Shown piece after piece: positions 1-9,761 of a stretch of DNA of 64,000 nucleotides (the first letter of the stretch is position 1; every line of letters starts with the position of its first letter). The notes under the pieces were generated by a model that was given only the letters and a program-made list of their open reading frames with translations, searched no databases and was not told the origin of the DNA. The stretch lies in the NCBI RefSeq assembly GCF_015775515.1, contig NZ_CP065383.1:2480001-2544000 (forward strand). Reading direction: 5' to 3'. The position numbers were made by a program, and so were the translations under genes. This DNA comes from Atribacter laminatus. Its GTDB lineage: Bacteria > Atribacterota > Atribacteria > Atribacterales > Atribacteraceae.

Positions 1-912
1 AAAGACGATGCGAGCCAGGAGCGGTTCACCGGTATAATTTAAGTTCACCACACCGGAACCAATGATATTTCCATTCGGTCTTTTTTGAATCCGGTTGAAA
101 AGAGATGAAAGAGAAAGGGCTTTCCCGCCAAAAGAGTAGTAAATTTTTGGGGTGTTTTTGAGCATACACACCACAGAAAGTCCCCGGGTTGAGCATTTCC
201 GGATGAGGGTTGGGAAGCTAAACCAACTATCAAAAAGGATGGTATGAACCAAGGGACAGCATTTGAGTGCTCCATCTAAGAGTTTCAAAAGCACTTCTGG
301 AGCCTTTTCCTGGGATTCTTTGCGAATTCGAGCCCTGAGGATCCGTCGATCAATAGAAGGATCCATTGGATAGAGTTGGTTTTTGTGGTGATGGGAACTT
401 AAGAGCGAAAAGGAAAAGGGGATGAAGGTGGCTCCATCAGTCAGACCGAGGGTGAGCATCCGGAAACCCCGGCTGAAACGCCCTCTTGAGTGGTCAAAGA
501 ATCGAGAAAGACCTTCGACGCTTGTGCTGCGGGGTCGCTCATAAGGAGAATCATCTACCACCCAGGTATACCGTTTCGGTGTTGTAAAGGGAAGTAGGGC
601 TTCATTCACCACTTTGGCACTCAGTAGAAATAAGAATTTCCGCCAATTACAGCGAGTCTGCTGGAGGAAACGGTAGATGGTATCTTTCTTTCCCTGAAAG
701 GGATTATTCCTGGAATGGAGAAAACCCGAGAAGCTTTTCCCGGTGAAGGCAAGGAGAAAGATCATCTGAAAGACTTCTTTGACTGGGATCCCCTTCTCTT
801 TGTAAATATGACATTTCCGAAACAGTTGGTTCAATTTGAACTCCTTCATAAAGGAGGAAAACATGGGTAACAAGGTCCTTTCATTTTCCACATTTTCTGG
901 TAGTATAGTCAT
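1..912 (-). CDS. IS4-family transposase, C-terminus beyond window
   Basis: This is a DDE transposase of the IS4 superfamily, homologous along its length to the one at 6678-8057. The reading frame appears open from the ATG at 912 to the window edge (about 304 codons visible), and the second-aspartate motif DSWFSF falls near position 210. I chose the ATG at 912 (product starts MTILPEN) because a GAGAGAGG ribosome-binding site precedes it in both copies. An upstream ATG present in the other copy is ATA here. Many silent and some coding differences from the other copy show that the two are not recent duplicates. Whether the unseen end is intact is unknown. Confidence 0.8.
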   Translation of the reverse strand, partial: MTILPENVENERTLLPMFSSFMKEFKLNQLFRKCHIYKEKGIPVKEVFQMIFLLAFTGKSFSGFLHSRNNPFQGKKDTIYRFLQQTRCNWRKFLFLLSAKVVNEALLPFTTPKRYTWVVDDSPYERPRSTSVEGLSRFFDHSRGRFSRGFRMLTLGLTDGATFIPFSFSLLSSHHHKNQLYPMDPSIDRRILRARIRKESQEKAPEVLLKLLDGALKCCPLVHTILFDSWFSFPTLIRKCSTRGLSVVCMLKNTPKIYYSFGGKALSLSSLFNRIQKRPNGNIIGSGVVNLNYTGEPLLARIVF

Positions 913-1042
913 AAAGACACCTCTCTCTTTTTGGGAATTGTTTTATTACCTAAGTCAATTCTACCAAAAAGGAGGGGTGTTTTCATTAAAAATCCCTTTA
1001 ATATCAAGGTTTTTCTGTATTTATTTTGGTGCGAAAGTTGAG
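1..1042 (-). mobile_element. IS4-type insertion sequence, partial (copy 1)
   Basis: The 13-bp end TGCGAAAGTTGAG at 1030-1042 is the same terminal inverted repeat as in the complete element at 6548-8058, so this is a second, diverged copy in the opposite orientation. It runs off the left edge of the window, so its far end and target duplication cannot be seen. Confidence 0.85.
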
Positions 1043-1565
1043 TTATCCATTAAAAAAAACAGATCGGTCAATAATTTCACTTGTTAAAATATATTAGTAT
1101 CGGCGAAACCAAGAAATTATAGTGATATTATTAACCATTATTTCATTATAAGTTTTATTGCTTATCACAGAATGAAAGTTAAGATACTTGAACTCATAGT
1201 AGAAAAAAACCTAAAAAAGTATCAATGAGACCTAGATTATCATCTTTTTTATACATTTTTAATGTTATCAATAAAAAAAATACTTCGAACCAGCAAGAAC
1301 ACATTCAAAGTCATTTTATGCAATCATGATATCAGAAAAGAAATATTCTTATTTATAGATGAATAAATATTTGAATTTCAATTTATTTTAAAATTTTTAC
1401 AATTATATTTTTATTAAGTTAATCAAACCATAATAATAATATTTAATATAATTTATTATATTATACTATAATTTTATATCAGTATAAATGTGAATGAGTT
1501 TTTAATTATCAGTATACTTTTATTCAAATGATTCAAAAATTGAATTAATGCTAAACAAATAATTG
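1043..1565. other. AT-rich intergenic region
   Basis: About 520 bases of very AT-rich sequence between the IS4-type end and the UroD-like gene. No convincing ORF, RNA gene or repeat was found. It probably includes the 3' flank of the minus-strand UroD-like gene. Confidence 0.6.
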
Positions 1566-2771
1566 CTAATCTATCTCTTTTTTAATTTTCTCACCCAAAA
1601 TGACTTTACCAATATGAGCCCATCGATAGATATTATTGAGGTCGTCTTCGAGGGTGCTAATTAATTGCATACCATCAGCTCGGACCGTCACTGGCAAACC
1701 ACTGGTTACTTCTCGAACTGATGTAAGATGAGCTGTTATTTCTTTATCACTTGCTTGTTGAACATCACGCAAAGGATGAAGAACAACCTCTAAGGATATA
1801 CCGGAATCGCGAAAATTTTCTACTGATTTTTGTAGGTTGGTCCATGGGCTAACGTGAACCATTTCTAGGTGAGGAATTGTTTTTATCGTTTTTTGTAACT
1901 TCTCGGTATTACCACAACTATGCCAATACGAAATTCCCCCGTAAAAATTACTAAGTTCAATTTCATAAGGAAGAACCAATTCTTCATAGAATCGGGGAGA
2001 GATCATCGGAACATTCACTTCATCGTTATAGAGGCTTCCTACTTGGATTGGAACACCCATAAAGTCAGCTCTCTGTTTTGACCATTTTTTTCTTGCATCG
2101 GTGGTTAATCTCATTAAATCATGAACAAATGTTGAATCTTCTGTCATATCAATAATAATCTGATCCATTCCTCGCAAATGGCAAGCAAGACCAAAAGGTC
2201 CTCGACACCATTCCGGCATGATTACATTAAAATCACTTGGAATCCTATTTTTTATCTCAAGAAAAAAGGCATGAACTTTTTCCATAATATGACCTTTAAA
2301 AAAATCTGGGATAGATAACCTATCAAGATTCTTGGTATTTTTTAAAATTGGCTCTCGCCCTAACCAGGGATCTTTGTCGCTCGTGTATTTTTGTTCCATT
2401 CCAAAAAGAGAAGACTCAAAACCTGTTCCCATCCATAATGGAATAGCACGACCTATTGGGGTCTCGTCGAGGAATTTTTCAAAACGATAAACTTTCATGT
2501 TTAATTCAGCTAATAAGTAAGTTGAAGGATTATTGTAATAATCATTAAGATGGAATTCTAAAATTTTACCCCACATCTCGTGCTCGGGTTCAATCGTAAT
2601 AGGTATATATGATAGATCTTTTTTGGGTTTACCATGCCAATACGCTTCTGCAGTATTAACAATAGGAACCCATGCGTTATTACGCCTTTCATTTTCTTTT
2701 GAATTTTCAAGATTTCTTATTTTCTCAAAAAGGTAATCCAAATCAGTATTTAACATTTCTGTATTCCTCAT
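1566..2771 (-). CDS. UroD-like (MtaA/CmuA superfamily) protein
   Basis: 401 aa, a member of the uroporphyrinogen decarboxylase-fold superfamily that includes corrinoid:CoM methyltransferases (MtaA/MtbA/CmuA). It is clearly paralogous to the gene at 29346-30515: both share WLGREP/WLDREP, PEW-RGPFG, YNDEVN and YWHSCG blocks. The H-x-C of YWHSCGN corresponds to zinc ligands in the methyltransferase branch. Where the paralogue has a Cys (LEKCLMP), this protein has Val followed later by His (LEVVLHP), so the third ligand may be altered. Methyl transfer or another UroD-fold chemistry is inference. It stands alone, between insertion sequences. No strong Shine-Dalgarno precedes the ATG. Confidence 0.75.
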   Translation of the reverse strand: MRNTEMLNTDLDYLFEKIRNLENSKENERRNNAWVPIVNTAEAYWHGKPKKDLSYIPITIEPEHEMWGKILEFHLNDYYNNPSTYLLAELNMKVYRFEKFLDETPIGRAIPLWMGTGFESSLFGMEQKYTSDKDPWLGREPILKNTKNLDRLSIPDFFKGHIMEKVHAFFLEIKNRIPSDFNVIMPEWCRGPFGLACHLRGMDQIIIDMTEDSTFVHDLMRLTTDARKKWSKQRADFMGVPIQVGSLYNDEVNVPMISPRFYEELVLPYEIELSNFYGGISYWHSCGNTEKLQKTIKTIPHLEMVHVSPWTNLQKSVENFRDSGISLEVVLHPLRDVQQASDKEITAHLTSVREVTSGLPVTVRADGMQLISTLEDDLNNIYRWAHIGKVILGEKIKKEID

Positions 2772-3158
2772 TTCATTTATTTTATTATATAGGGAATAGG
2801 ATTAAAGCATATTAAAAAAATGGTATTAGTTGATTTTTATAATAAGAATTTTTACAGGTTTTTTTAATTTTTTCTCTTTTCTTAAGAATGAAAAATTTTT
2901 GGCAGTTTATCAAAAGAAAATAATGAATGAAAAAAAAGTATGGTTCTATCAAAAATAATTTGCTTGATAACTCGAAGCACTTTAAGTTTATTATTAGTAC
3001 ACTACAAAATTATACAAGCTGATAGGGTATATGAATTGCATTTGTTGAAAAAATTCTTCAATAAAAACCAATAGAATAGATAGTTTCGAATTATTCTAAA
3101 CACTAATAGGGTATTTCTATATGTTTACAAATATATTAATACCAATTCGTTAACTTTA
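2772..3158. other. AT-rich intergenic region
   Basis: No gene was recognised. The region should hold the promoter of the minus-strand UroD-like gene. It ends at the IS21-family insertion point, where CTTTA (3154-3158) is the left target duplication. Confidence 0.5.
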
Positions 3159-3524
3159 TGTTTATTGTCTTATGATAAACCCAGTAGTATGATGTTTTAG
3201 ACCCATCGAGTGCACCAAATAAATCCACTAGGTGCATACGTTAACTCCATAGCTATATATGACGGTTTAAATGAACCACAATAGCTATAAGCCCACTTTT
3301 CCGAATCATGAGTTTTACTGTTCTGAGAATAGTACTCTTTGATGGGTAGTTTGAAGGAACAAGATTAAGATTTCTATAGAACACCAGATGCCGAGGCTGT
3401 GGAGAGCGTGAACAACGTGTTTTGGTCGTCCACGAAGCGGAGGGTTGTCCACAAGAGGTCGGTACTATCCATCAGCCTCTTTAACCGGCAGACATAAATA
3501 CACTCTTAATTACTTAGTTCTGGC

Positions 3525-4268
3525 TCAATTTTTAATCCCATGTCGTTCCCTCATTGACACTTTGCCGTCAATAAGGATGGTATAGGAATCATGGACAATA
3601 CGATCAAGAATGGCATCTGCTAGTGTATCTTCGCCGATCTTTTCATGCCACCCACGTGGAGCAAATTGGGTGCAAAAAATAGTAGAAGCATTCTGATGTC
3701 TTGCTTCAACGATCTCAAGGAGATCCATTGCCTGGGTGTCTTTAAGTGGAGTTAAGAGCCATTCATCCAAAATGAGTAAGCCAACCTTTTTGTACTTCTT
3801 CATCACCATCTGATAGACACCTTCACCTCGAGCCACTGCCAGTTCATCCAGAAGATCCGGTAGTCGGATATACTTAACGGTATAATAGTTGCGACAAGCC
3901 GCCATACCAAAAGCACAGGCAACATAAGATTTCCCGTTTCCAGAGGCACCCATGATGATGAGGTTGCGTTTCTCCTGGATGTAAGCGCACCCAGATAGCC
4001 GTAGGATTTGTGCCTTATCTAGTTTCCTGTCGGCATGGTATTCAATATCTTCAATGCTAGCCTGAGGATAGCGGAAATCTGCTTTTTTAATGAGATGGAG
4101 CAGTTTATTGCTTCTGCGTTTAGCCCATTCCACATCAACAAGAATACCAACCCGTTCTTCAAACGATAGCTCCTGATATTTCTCATCAGACAGTTGGCGT
4201 TTGAAAGCATCCGCCATAGCGGAGAGTCGCATGTCATGCAGCTTGTTCATGGTCGTAGAATTAATCAT
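3525..4268 (-). CDS. istB: IS21-family helper ATPase IstB
   Basis: AAA+ ATPase related to DnaC that assists IstA in target selection. The Walker A is GASGNGKS and the Walker B LLILDEW. The C-terminal block LADAILDRIVHDSY is the usual IstB signature. I chose the ATG at 4268 (MINSTTMNKL, 247 aa) because GGAGG lies 8 bases upstream and the ORF then overlaps the end of istA by 8 bases, as is normal for IS21. The longer open frame back to 4451 lies inside istA. About 320 non-coding bases separate istB from the element end. Confidence 0.93.
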   Translation of the reverse strand: MINSTTMNKLHDMRLSAMADAFKRQLSDEKYQELSFEERVGILVDVEWAKRRSNKLLHLIKKADFRYPQASIEDIEYHADRKLDKAQILRLSGCAYIQEKRNLIIMGASGNGKSYVACAFGMAACRNYYTVKYIRLPDLLDELAVARGEGVYQMVMKKYKKVGLLILDEWLLTPLKDTQAMDLLEIVEARHQNASTIFCTQFAPRGWHEKIGEDTLADAILDRIVHDSYTILIDGKVSMRERHGIKN

Positions 4269-5814
4269 TGTCTTTTCCTCCATAGTAGCCGGCACCCCGG
4301 ACAAATCCGTAGATGTTGGGATTGTCTTTTGTCGCTTTTTGTCGATCTGATTGGACTGATATTCTATCCTGACCGGTTTTGAGGATGGTCTGGATGATTT
4401 TGAAACTCGGACTGGGCGTGTAACAAAGTGCCCGCTGGCACGCTTCTTCAAAGCGGGATAAAGAATACTTGTCAGCGAGTTTCATAAGCGATGTACAAGA
4501 ACGGTAACCTTGTTTCTCAACTCTTGATGCTGACAAAAGAGCATTCACCACAATGACGGCATGAGGTCCAATGGAAGCAGCCCAATTCCTAAAATGATCA
4601 GCATTTACAGCCAGGTACTGTTTATGTTTCTCTGGCATGTGATCCGGTACCGTGACAATCTGGCCTTCCTGACCGCGAATCCGAATATGGGAAGCAATGC
4701 GATGATTGTGGTAAAAAACTTCAACAGTTTTGCTGGTTATACGTACCTCCACTTGATGCCGGATGTACTCATAGGGCACTGAGTAGTGATTTTTATCCAC
4801 AATTATGTGATAATCGTACTGTACGGACGCCGTTGACCAGGTGGCAAGCTCGTATGGGGAAGTAGGCAAAGGCAAAAGCAGTGCTTTTTCCTCTTCTAGG
4901 AAGGCGCTTTTCCTGCTTCCCGGCTTCTTTTGAAAAGGTTTCTGGTTGAATTCTTCCAGCTTAAGACGGATGGCGCTATTCAGTTCGTGTAATGAAAAGA
5001 ACTGTTGGTTTCGCAAAGAGGCAATGATCCAGGTGGAAATAATACCCACCGTACTTTCGGCATGGGGCTTGTCTTTGGGGCGCCTGACTCGGGCTGGAAT
5101 GACTGCTGTCCCGTAATGCTCGGCCATTTCTTGATAGGTTCTATTAATCTTGGGATCTGGTCGAGAGGCTTTATCTACACTGGTTTTTAAATTGTCTGGC
5201 ACGAGGATTCTGGCCACTCCACCAAAGTATTTGAACGCATGAACATGAGCATTGACCCAGCTTTCCATATCCATTGACAGGAAGGCTTCTACATAGGCAT
5301 ACTGGCTGCAAGATAGGCTCGCTACGAAGATATAGGCTGGAATAAGTTCACCGGTTAGATTATCAACAATAAAACCAGTCTTTCCAGCCCAGTCCACTTC
5401 CAGCATTTCACCGGGTTTGCGCTTAATGCGCATAGTGGCTTTGGTGGTATTGGCATACTTATGATAATACCGACAGAATTGGCTGTACATGAGTGGGATT
5501 TCACCATTGAAGCGGCATTGTTCATGGTACTCATGCCACAACAAACTTAAGGTGACACCACTTTTGGCCATTTCTTTATGAACATATTCGCAATCCGGTA
5601 TTTTTCGATTGGACTGACTCCTTTTTTCCGGAAAAAGGAGTTCCTGAAGATCTGCATCCGACATGTTTTTATCGAAAGGCCATGAAATCTCATGCCTTTC
5701 TGCCCGTTCAACCACATTACGGATTGTGGTCCGTGAGCACTGGCAACTGGCAGCAATGCCACGTTGACTCACACCTTGGCTGTGAAGCCGAAGAATTTCT
5801 CGATACTTGATCAT
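4261..5814 (-). CDS. istA: IS21-family transposase IstA
   Basis: 517-aa DDE transposase. There is an N-terminal helix-turn-helix of the GIAASCQCSRTTIRNVV type (about residues 19-36). Catalytic acidic residues are expected at EVDWAG, VPDNLK and HAESTVG. A Mu-transposase-type C-terminal domain follows. The ATG at 5814 is preceded by a GGAGG (AGGAGGCTGATCAAAT on the minus strand). Full length for the family and apparently intact. Confidence 0.95.
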   Translation of the reverse strand: MIKYREILRLHSQGVSQRGIAASCQCSRTTIRNVVERAERHEISWPFDKNMSDADLQELLFPEKRSQSNRKIPDCEYVHKEMAKSGVTLSLLWHEYHEQCRFNGEIPLMYSQFCRYYHKYANTTKATMRIKRKPGEMLEVDWAGKTGFIVDNLTGELIPAYIFVASLSCSQYAYVEAFLSMDMESWVNAHVHAFKYFGGVARILVPDNLKTSVDKASRPDPKINRTYQEMAEHYGTAVIPARVRRPKDKPHAESTVGIISTWIIASLRNQQFFSLHELNSAIRLKLEEFNQKPFQKKPGSRKSAFLEEEKALLLPLPTSPYELATWSTASVQYDYHIIVDKNHYSVPYEYIRHQVEVRITSKTVEVFYHNHRIASHIRIRGQEGQIVTVPDHMPEKHKQYLAVNADHFRNWAASIGPHAVIVVNALLSASRVEKQGYRSCTSLMKLADKYSLSRFEEACQRALCYTPSPSFKIIQTILKTGQDRISVQSDRQKATKDNPNIYGFVRGAGYYGGKDND

Positions 5815-5968
5815 TTATTTGATCAGCCTCCTAATGAAGATTTACACTTTACAGTGTATTTCCTCATTATATGTCAGGTGGATCTCTCCATGACCAAGGT
5901 GGGCCTATTTGATACTCATGGTGGACCTTTTTGAGTATACGAGTGGGTCTATCCCAAAATATTACTCA

Positions 5969-6547
5969 CTTTATATGTGATGAGGTGAAAAACCGTTTCA
6001 AAATCGCGGTTATTGAGACATCGCCTCCTTATTGTTTGATAAGCTTGTAAATCGCTTTTAATCCTACAAAAAAATTTTTAATATTTATAACCTTTAAAGC
6101 CTGAGTTATTTATTGATTCCAATTATTAACACTAACATGAAAAATAATGAGTGTCCATATAAATCAATAATTTCGTTTATAAATCAATGAAAATTCAAAA
6201 AAAATTACCTTTGATTTAGATCATGCTAATCTTTCTATAATTTATTGCTTTTAAATCAATGAAGTTATGTAAAGTTAGTGAGTATATAACCTAAGCTTTT
6301 AAGTAATTCTTCATTTTATAGTTGAAAAAATTATCCGATTTAAGAAAGTTAGTTGATCAGGAAAATATGAATAAAAAGAAGGATTCTGAAAAGATAGAGC
6401 AAATCATTATAGTTGGCAAATATGGAATTGTGTATTTTTTTTAATTAAAATATTTGTGCTCTTTAGGTTAATAAATAACAGAAGAAATTATTATTTATTT
6501 AAATACTATGATATTATAATTATAATAGATAAATTTATTATTATTAC
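5969..6547. other. AT-rich spacer between two insertion sequences
   Basis: About 580 bases, very AT-rich, lying between the IS21 copy A right target duplication (CTTTA) and the IS4-type element left target duplication (TTATTAC, 6541-6547). No gene or RNA was recognised. Confidence 0.5.
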
Positions 6548-8058
6548 CTCAACTTTCGCACTAAAATAAATGCTGAAAAACCTTGATTTTAAAGGGTTTT
6601 TAATGAAAACACCCCTCCTTTCTGGTAGAATTGACTTAAGGAAAAAAACCAATCACCACAAAGAGAGAGGTGTCTTCATGACTATCCTACCAGAAAATTT
6701 GAAAAATGAAAGGACCTTGTTACCCATGTTTTCCTCCTTTATGAAGGAGTTTAAAGTGAACCAACTGTTTCGAAAATGCCATATGAACAAAAAGAAAGGG
6801 TTCCCAGTCAAAGACGTCTTTCAGATGATCTTTCTCCTAGTCTTTACTCAGAAAAACGTTGCTGGTCTTCTCCAATCTCGACATCCCCTTTTCCAAGGAA
6901 AGAAAGACACTCTTTACCGTTTCCTCCACAAGACCAGTGGGAGCTGGCGAAAATTGCTCTTTCTTTTGAGTACCAAAGTAGTCTCTGAAGCGCTCCTTCC
7001 TTTTACCAGTTTGAAACGCTACACCTGGGTGGTGGATGATTCCCCCTATGAACGGCCTCGGAGCTTGAAAGTTGAAGGGCTCTCTCGATTCTATGATCAC
7101 GCCCAAGGACGGTTCAGTCGGGGTTTCAGAATGCTCACTTTAGGACTCACCGATGGTGCTACCTTCATTCCCTTTGCTTTTTCATTGTTAAGTTCTCACC
7201 GCAAAGAAAACCAGCTCTGTCCCATGGATGCCTCCGTTGATGGGCGGAGCAAAAGAGCTCACCTTCGGAAAGAATCCCAAGAAAAAACTCCAGATGTCTT
7301 CTTCAACCTACTGGATGGAGCCTTAAAACACTGTCCTTTGGTCTCAACTATTCTCTTTGATAGTTGGTTCAGTTTTCCAGCCCTCATCCGCAAATGTGCT
7401 CTTCGCGGATTATCAGTGGTGTGCATGCTCAAAAACACCCCAAAAATTTACTATTCTTTTGGTGGAAAAGTTCTTTCTCTTTCCTCTCTTTTCACCAGAA
7501 TTCAGAAAAGACCACACGGCAATATCATTGGATCGGGTGTCGTGAATCTCAATCTCACTGGGAAACCACTTTTAGCTCGGATTGTCTTTGTCCGAAGTGA
7601 AAAACAAAAATCTCAATGGTTGGCACTGCTTTCAACTGATCTGTCTCTTTCTGAAGACGAGATCGTCACCCTCTATGGGAAACGCTGGGATATCGAGGTT
7701 TTCTTCAAGATGGTGAAATCGGTCTTGAAACTCACTCGGGAATTTCAGGTTCGATCCTATGATGCTCTGGTATCCCATACCAGTATCGTCTTTATCCGCT
7801 ATATCATGCTCGCGGTTATTGCCCGGAGAAACACCGATCCCCGAACCTTTGGCGAGCTTTTCTATGCCTGCTATGATGAAATTCAGGATATCACTCTTAT
7901 GGAAGCACTCACTCTTCTTCTTGAGCTCCTGAAGACGACCATCAAACAGATTCTTGTCCTTTCAGAAGAAAAAGTCAAAGAGCTACTCATCTATTTTGTA
8001 AATAGTCTTCCAGCATGGTTGAGAGAAAAAGTGCTATTATTGAACTGCGAAAGTTGAG
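6548..8058 (+). mobile_element. IS4-type insertion sequence, complete (copy 2)
   Basis: 1511 bp with 13-bp perfect terminal inverted repeats CTCAACTTTCGCA (left) and its complement (right), flanked by a 7-bp direct target duplication TTATTAC at 6541-6547 and 8059-8065. It holds one transposase gene whose TGA stop lies inside the right inverted repeat. Partial copy 1 shares the same terminus. Confidence 0.93.
6678..8057 (+). CDS. IS4-family transposase
   Basis: About 459 aa from the ATG at 6678. The DDE catalytic set is visible: DDSPYERPR (first D), DSWFSF (second D) and the Y-(2)-R-(3)-E-(6)-K signature YGKRWDIEVFFKMVK (E). The frame is open back to an ATG at 6570, but I prefer 6678 because AGAGAGAGG sits 7 bases upstream and the upstream ATG is not conserved in copy 1. 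It appears intact, so the element may be active. Confidence 0.93.
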   Translation: MTILPENLKNERTLLPMFSSFMKEFKVNQLFRKCHMNKKKGFPVKDVFQMIFLLVFTQKNVAGLLQSRHPLFQGKKDTLYRFLHKTSGSWRKLLFLLSTKVVSEALLPFTSLKRYTWVVDDSPYERPRSLKVEGLSRFYDHAQGRFSRGFRMLTLGLTDGATFIPFAFSLLSSHRKENQLCPMDASVDGRSKRAHLRKESQEKTPDVFFNLLDGALKHCPLVSTILFDSWFSFPALIRKCALRGLSVVCMLKNTPKIYYSFGGKVLSLSSLFTRIQKRPHGNIIGSGVVNLNLTGKPLLARIVFVRSEKQKSQWLALLSTDLSLSEDEIVTLYGKRWDIEVFFKMVKSVLKLTREFQVRSYDALVSHTSIVFIRYIMLAVIARRNTDPRTFGELFYACYDEIQDITLMEALTLLLELLKTTIKQILVLSEEKVKELLIYFVNSLPAWLREKVLLLNCES

Positions 8059-8239
8059 TTATTACTTTTTAAAGCTTCATCAACGATAACTTAAAAAAAG
8101 TACATTATTTTAAAGAAATGTATTGATTGATTAACGTTTTATAGAGGTAATGTAATTATAAATAAGCTAAGATTAACCATGAATTTAAAAAAACCGTAAT
8201 TATAATTTAGCACTTTGATTAAAAAATGAGGAGGGCAAA

Positions 8240-8545
8240 ATGTCACTTTCAGAAGCGTTGAGACAATTAGCATCAGTACAACGGATTCAAGCTTATTCCG
8301 ATTCACCATCCTATACCGAGAGAGTAACCGCACCAATTTATGCTGCAATCGGACGAGAAATCGAAGTATTAATCAAGGAAGAAGTCTCCGGTATGAAAAC
8401 TTATATAGCGAATACGATACAGCAAGCAGTACAAGAGGCAGTTCGGGAAGTCGGTCGTGAGGCTATTATTGCTGCAGTCCAATCATTGACTGAAAATGAA
8501 AAAGAGACGAAACAAAAAGATAAATCAAAATCAGATCCGGTTTAG
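8240..8545 (+). CDS. small helical protein upstream of sbcD-like gene
   Basis: 101 aa, not recognised. It is predicted mainly helical, with a charged Lys/Glu-rich C-terminus (about residues 85-101) and no membrane segment or signal peptide. GAGGAGGG precedes the ATG. It lies 10 bases before the SbcD/YhaO-like gene and reads in the same direction, so it is most likely the first gene of that operon and perhaps an accessory factor (inference from position only). Confidence 0.7.
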   Translation: MSLSEALRQLASVQRIQAYSDSPSYTERVTAPIYAAIGREIEVLIKEEVSGMKTYIANTIQQAVQEAVREVGREAIIAAVQSLTENEKETKQKDKSKSDPV

Positions 8546-8555
8546 GAGGTGAAAA

Positions 8556-9761
8556 ATGGCCAGATTTCTGCACACGGCTGATTGGCATTTAGGGATGAAG
8601 TATGCCAAATTAGGTTTGAATGCCGAAAAGGCTCGGGAAGTGAGAATTCAAACCGCCAATGCCGTAATTGAATATGCTCAAAAGCATAATGTCGATTTCA
8701 TCATTGTTGCTGGAGATTTATTTGATAGCAATGATATTGAAAGAGACCTGATTGATACGGTAATTCGCATCTTACAAAAGGCTATGCCAATACCAGTTTA
8801 TATTTTACCGGGAAACCATGACCCCTTGACCATAGATTCCATCTATGCAGATCCTTTCTGGAAAACCCTTTCTAATACTTTTATTATTGACCAGCCTAAG
8901 CCCTTATCCGTTCCAAATATCCCGGTTACCCTCTATCCGTGTCCAGTCACTCAGAAACAAACCAAAAAAGACCTCACTGACTGGATTCAAGTGACCGGTG
9001 GCCAAATCTCTATTGGTATTGCCCATGGGAATCTTCAAATACCAGGGTTTACTGATGATCCCAACTTCCCAATTGATCCCGATCGGGCAGAGCAGTCTGG
9101 TTTGGACTATCTTTCTTTAGGAGAATGGCACTCTTTGTTCTCGCTTAAGGGAAAGGACGGGGCCATCCGAACGCTTTACCCCGGAACCCCAGAACCAACC
9201 AAATCTGGAGAAAACAACTGTGGAAGAGTGGTTATTGTCGAAATTGAAGAACACGGTTCCAAGCCTATTCTACAAGAGGTTGAAATCGGGACTCTCAAAT
9301 GGGAAGAACGATTAATCGAAATTTCCAGCTTCGATGAGATCAAATGTGTTGAGAAAGAACTCAAGGACATAACTGACCCGGAAAACTGGGTTTTAGACCT
9401 TATATTGAAAGGAATCATTGACCAAGAAGCTTTTAATTATTTAGAAGCTATTGAAAACCAATGTGTTAAAAACTTCCTCTATTTTAAATTAAATAAAGAC
9501 AAACTGCATATCAACCCCGACCTGACAAAGCTCAAAAACTTGATTCCAGAAGGAGTATTGTTTGGTAAAGTTATCGATGCCATCGAAGCCTTTAAAAGGT
9601 GTCATCCCAGTCTTCAAGAATTTTCTAATCTGTCCGCTGAAGATGCTGAAATCATGCTCCAAGAATTAACTAATGCAAGTCTTCCGTTGAATCCTTCACC
9701 AGAAGCCTTAGAAAGGGCTCTGATGATTCTCTATCAAATGGCAAGAGAGGTGGCAAGGTGA
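8556..9761 (+). CDS. SbcD/Mre11/YhaO-like DNA repair nuclease
   Basis: 401-aa calcineurin-like metallophosphoesterase. Metal-binding motifs occur in family order: HTADWHLG near the N-terminus, VAGDLFDSND, LPGNHDP, IAHGNLQ and GEWHS. This is the nuclease subunit of an Mre11-Rad50-type complex acting on DNA ends. The length and partner fit the YhaO branch as well as classical SbcD. AGGAGGTG precedes the ATG. Its stop codon overlaps the GTG start of the ATPase gene by 4 bases (GTGA), suggesting translational coupling. Confidence 0.88.
   Translation: MARFLHTADWHLGMKYAKLGLNAEKAREVRIQTANAVIEYAQKHNVDFIIVAGDLFDSNDIERDLIDTVIRILQKAMPIPVYILPGNHDPLTIDSIYADPFWKTLSNTFIIDQPKPLSVPNIPVTLYPCPVTQKQTKKDLTDWIQVTGGQISIGIAHGNLQIPGFTDDPNFPIDPDRAEQSGLDYLSLGEWHSLFSLKGKDGAIRTLYPGTPEPTKSGENNCGRVVIVEIEEHGSKPILQEVEIGTLKWEERLIEISSFDEIKCVEKELKDITDPENWVLDLILKGIIDQEAFNYLEAIENQCVKNFLYFKLNKDKLHINPDLTKLKNLIPEGVLFGKVIDAIEAFKRCHPSLQEFSNLSAEDAEIMLQELTNASLPLNPSPEALERALMILYQMAREVAR

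Larger units (their letters stand above)
3159..5968 (-). mobile_element. IS21-family insertion sequence, copy A
   Basis: 2810 bp, starting TG and ending CA, with istA and istB on the minus strand. It is flanked by 5-bp direct repeats CTTTA (3154-3158 and 5969-5973). The ends carry related blocks (GATAAACCCAGTAGTAT at the left; GATAGACCCACTCGTAT, read on the minus strand, at the right), and the istA-proximal end has further iterations of a GGTGGxCC..TTTGA..TACTCA-like unit, typical of multiple IstA binding sites. The sequence matches copy B at 53784-56593 base for base as far as I compared, implying very recent movement. Confidence 0.93.
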
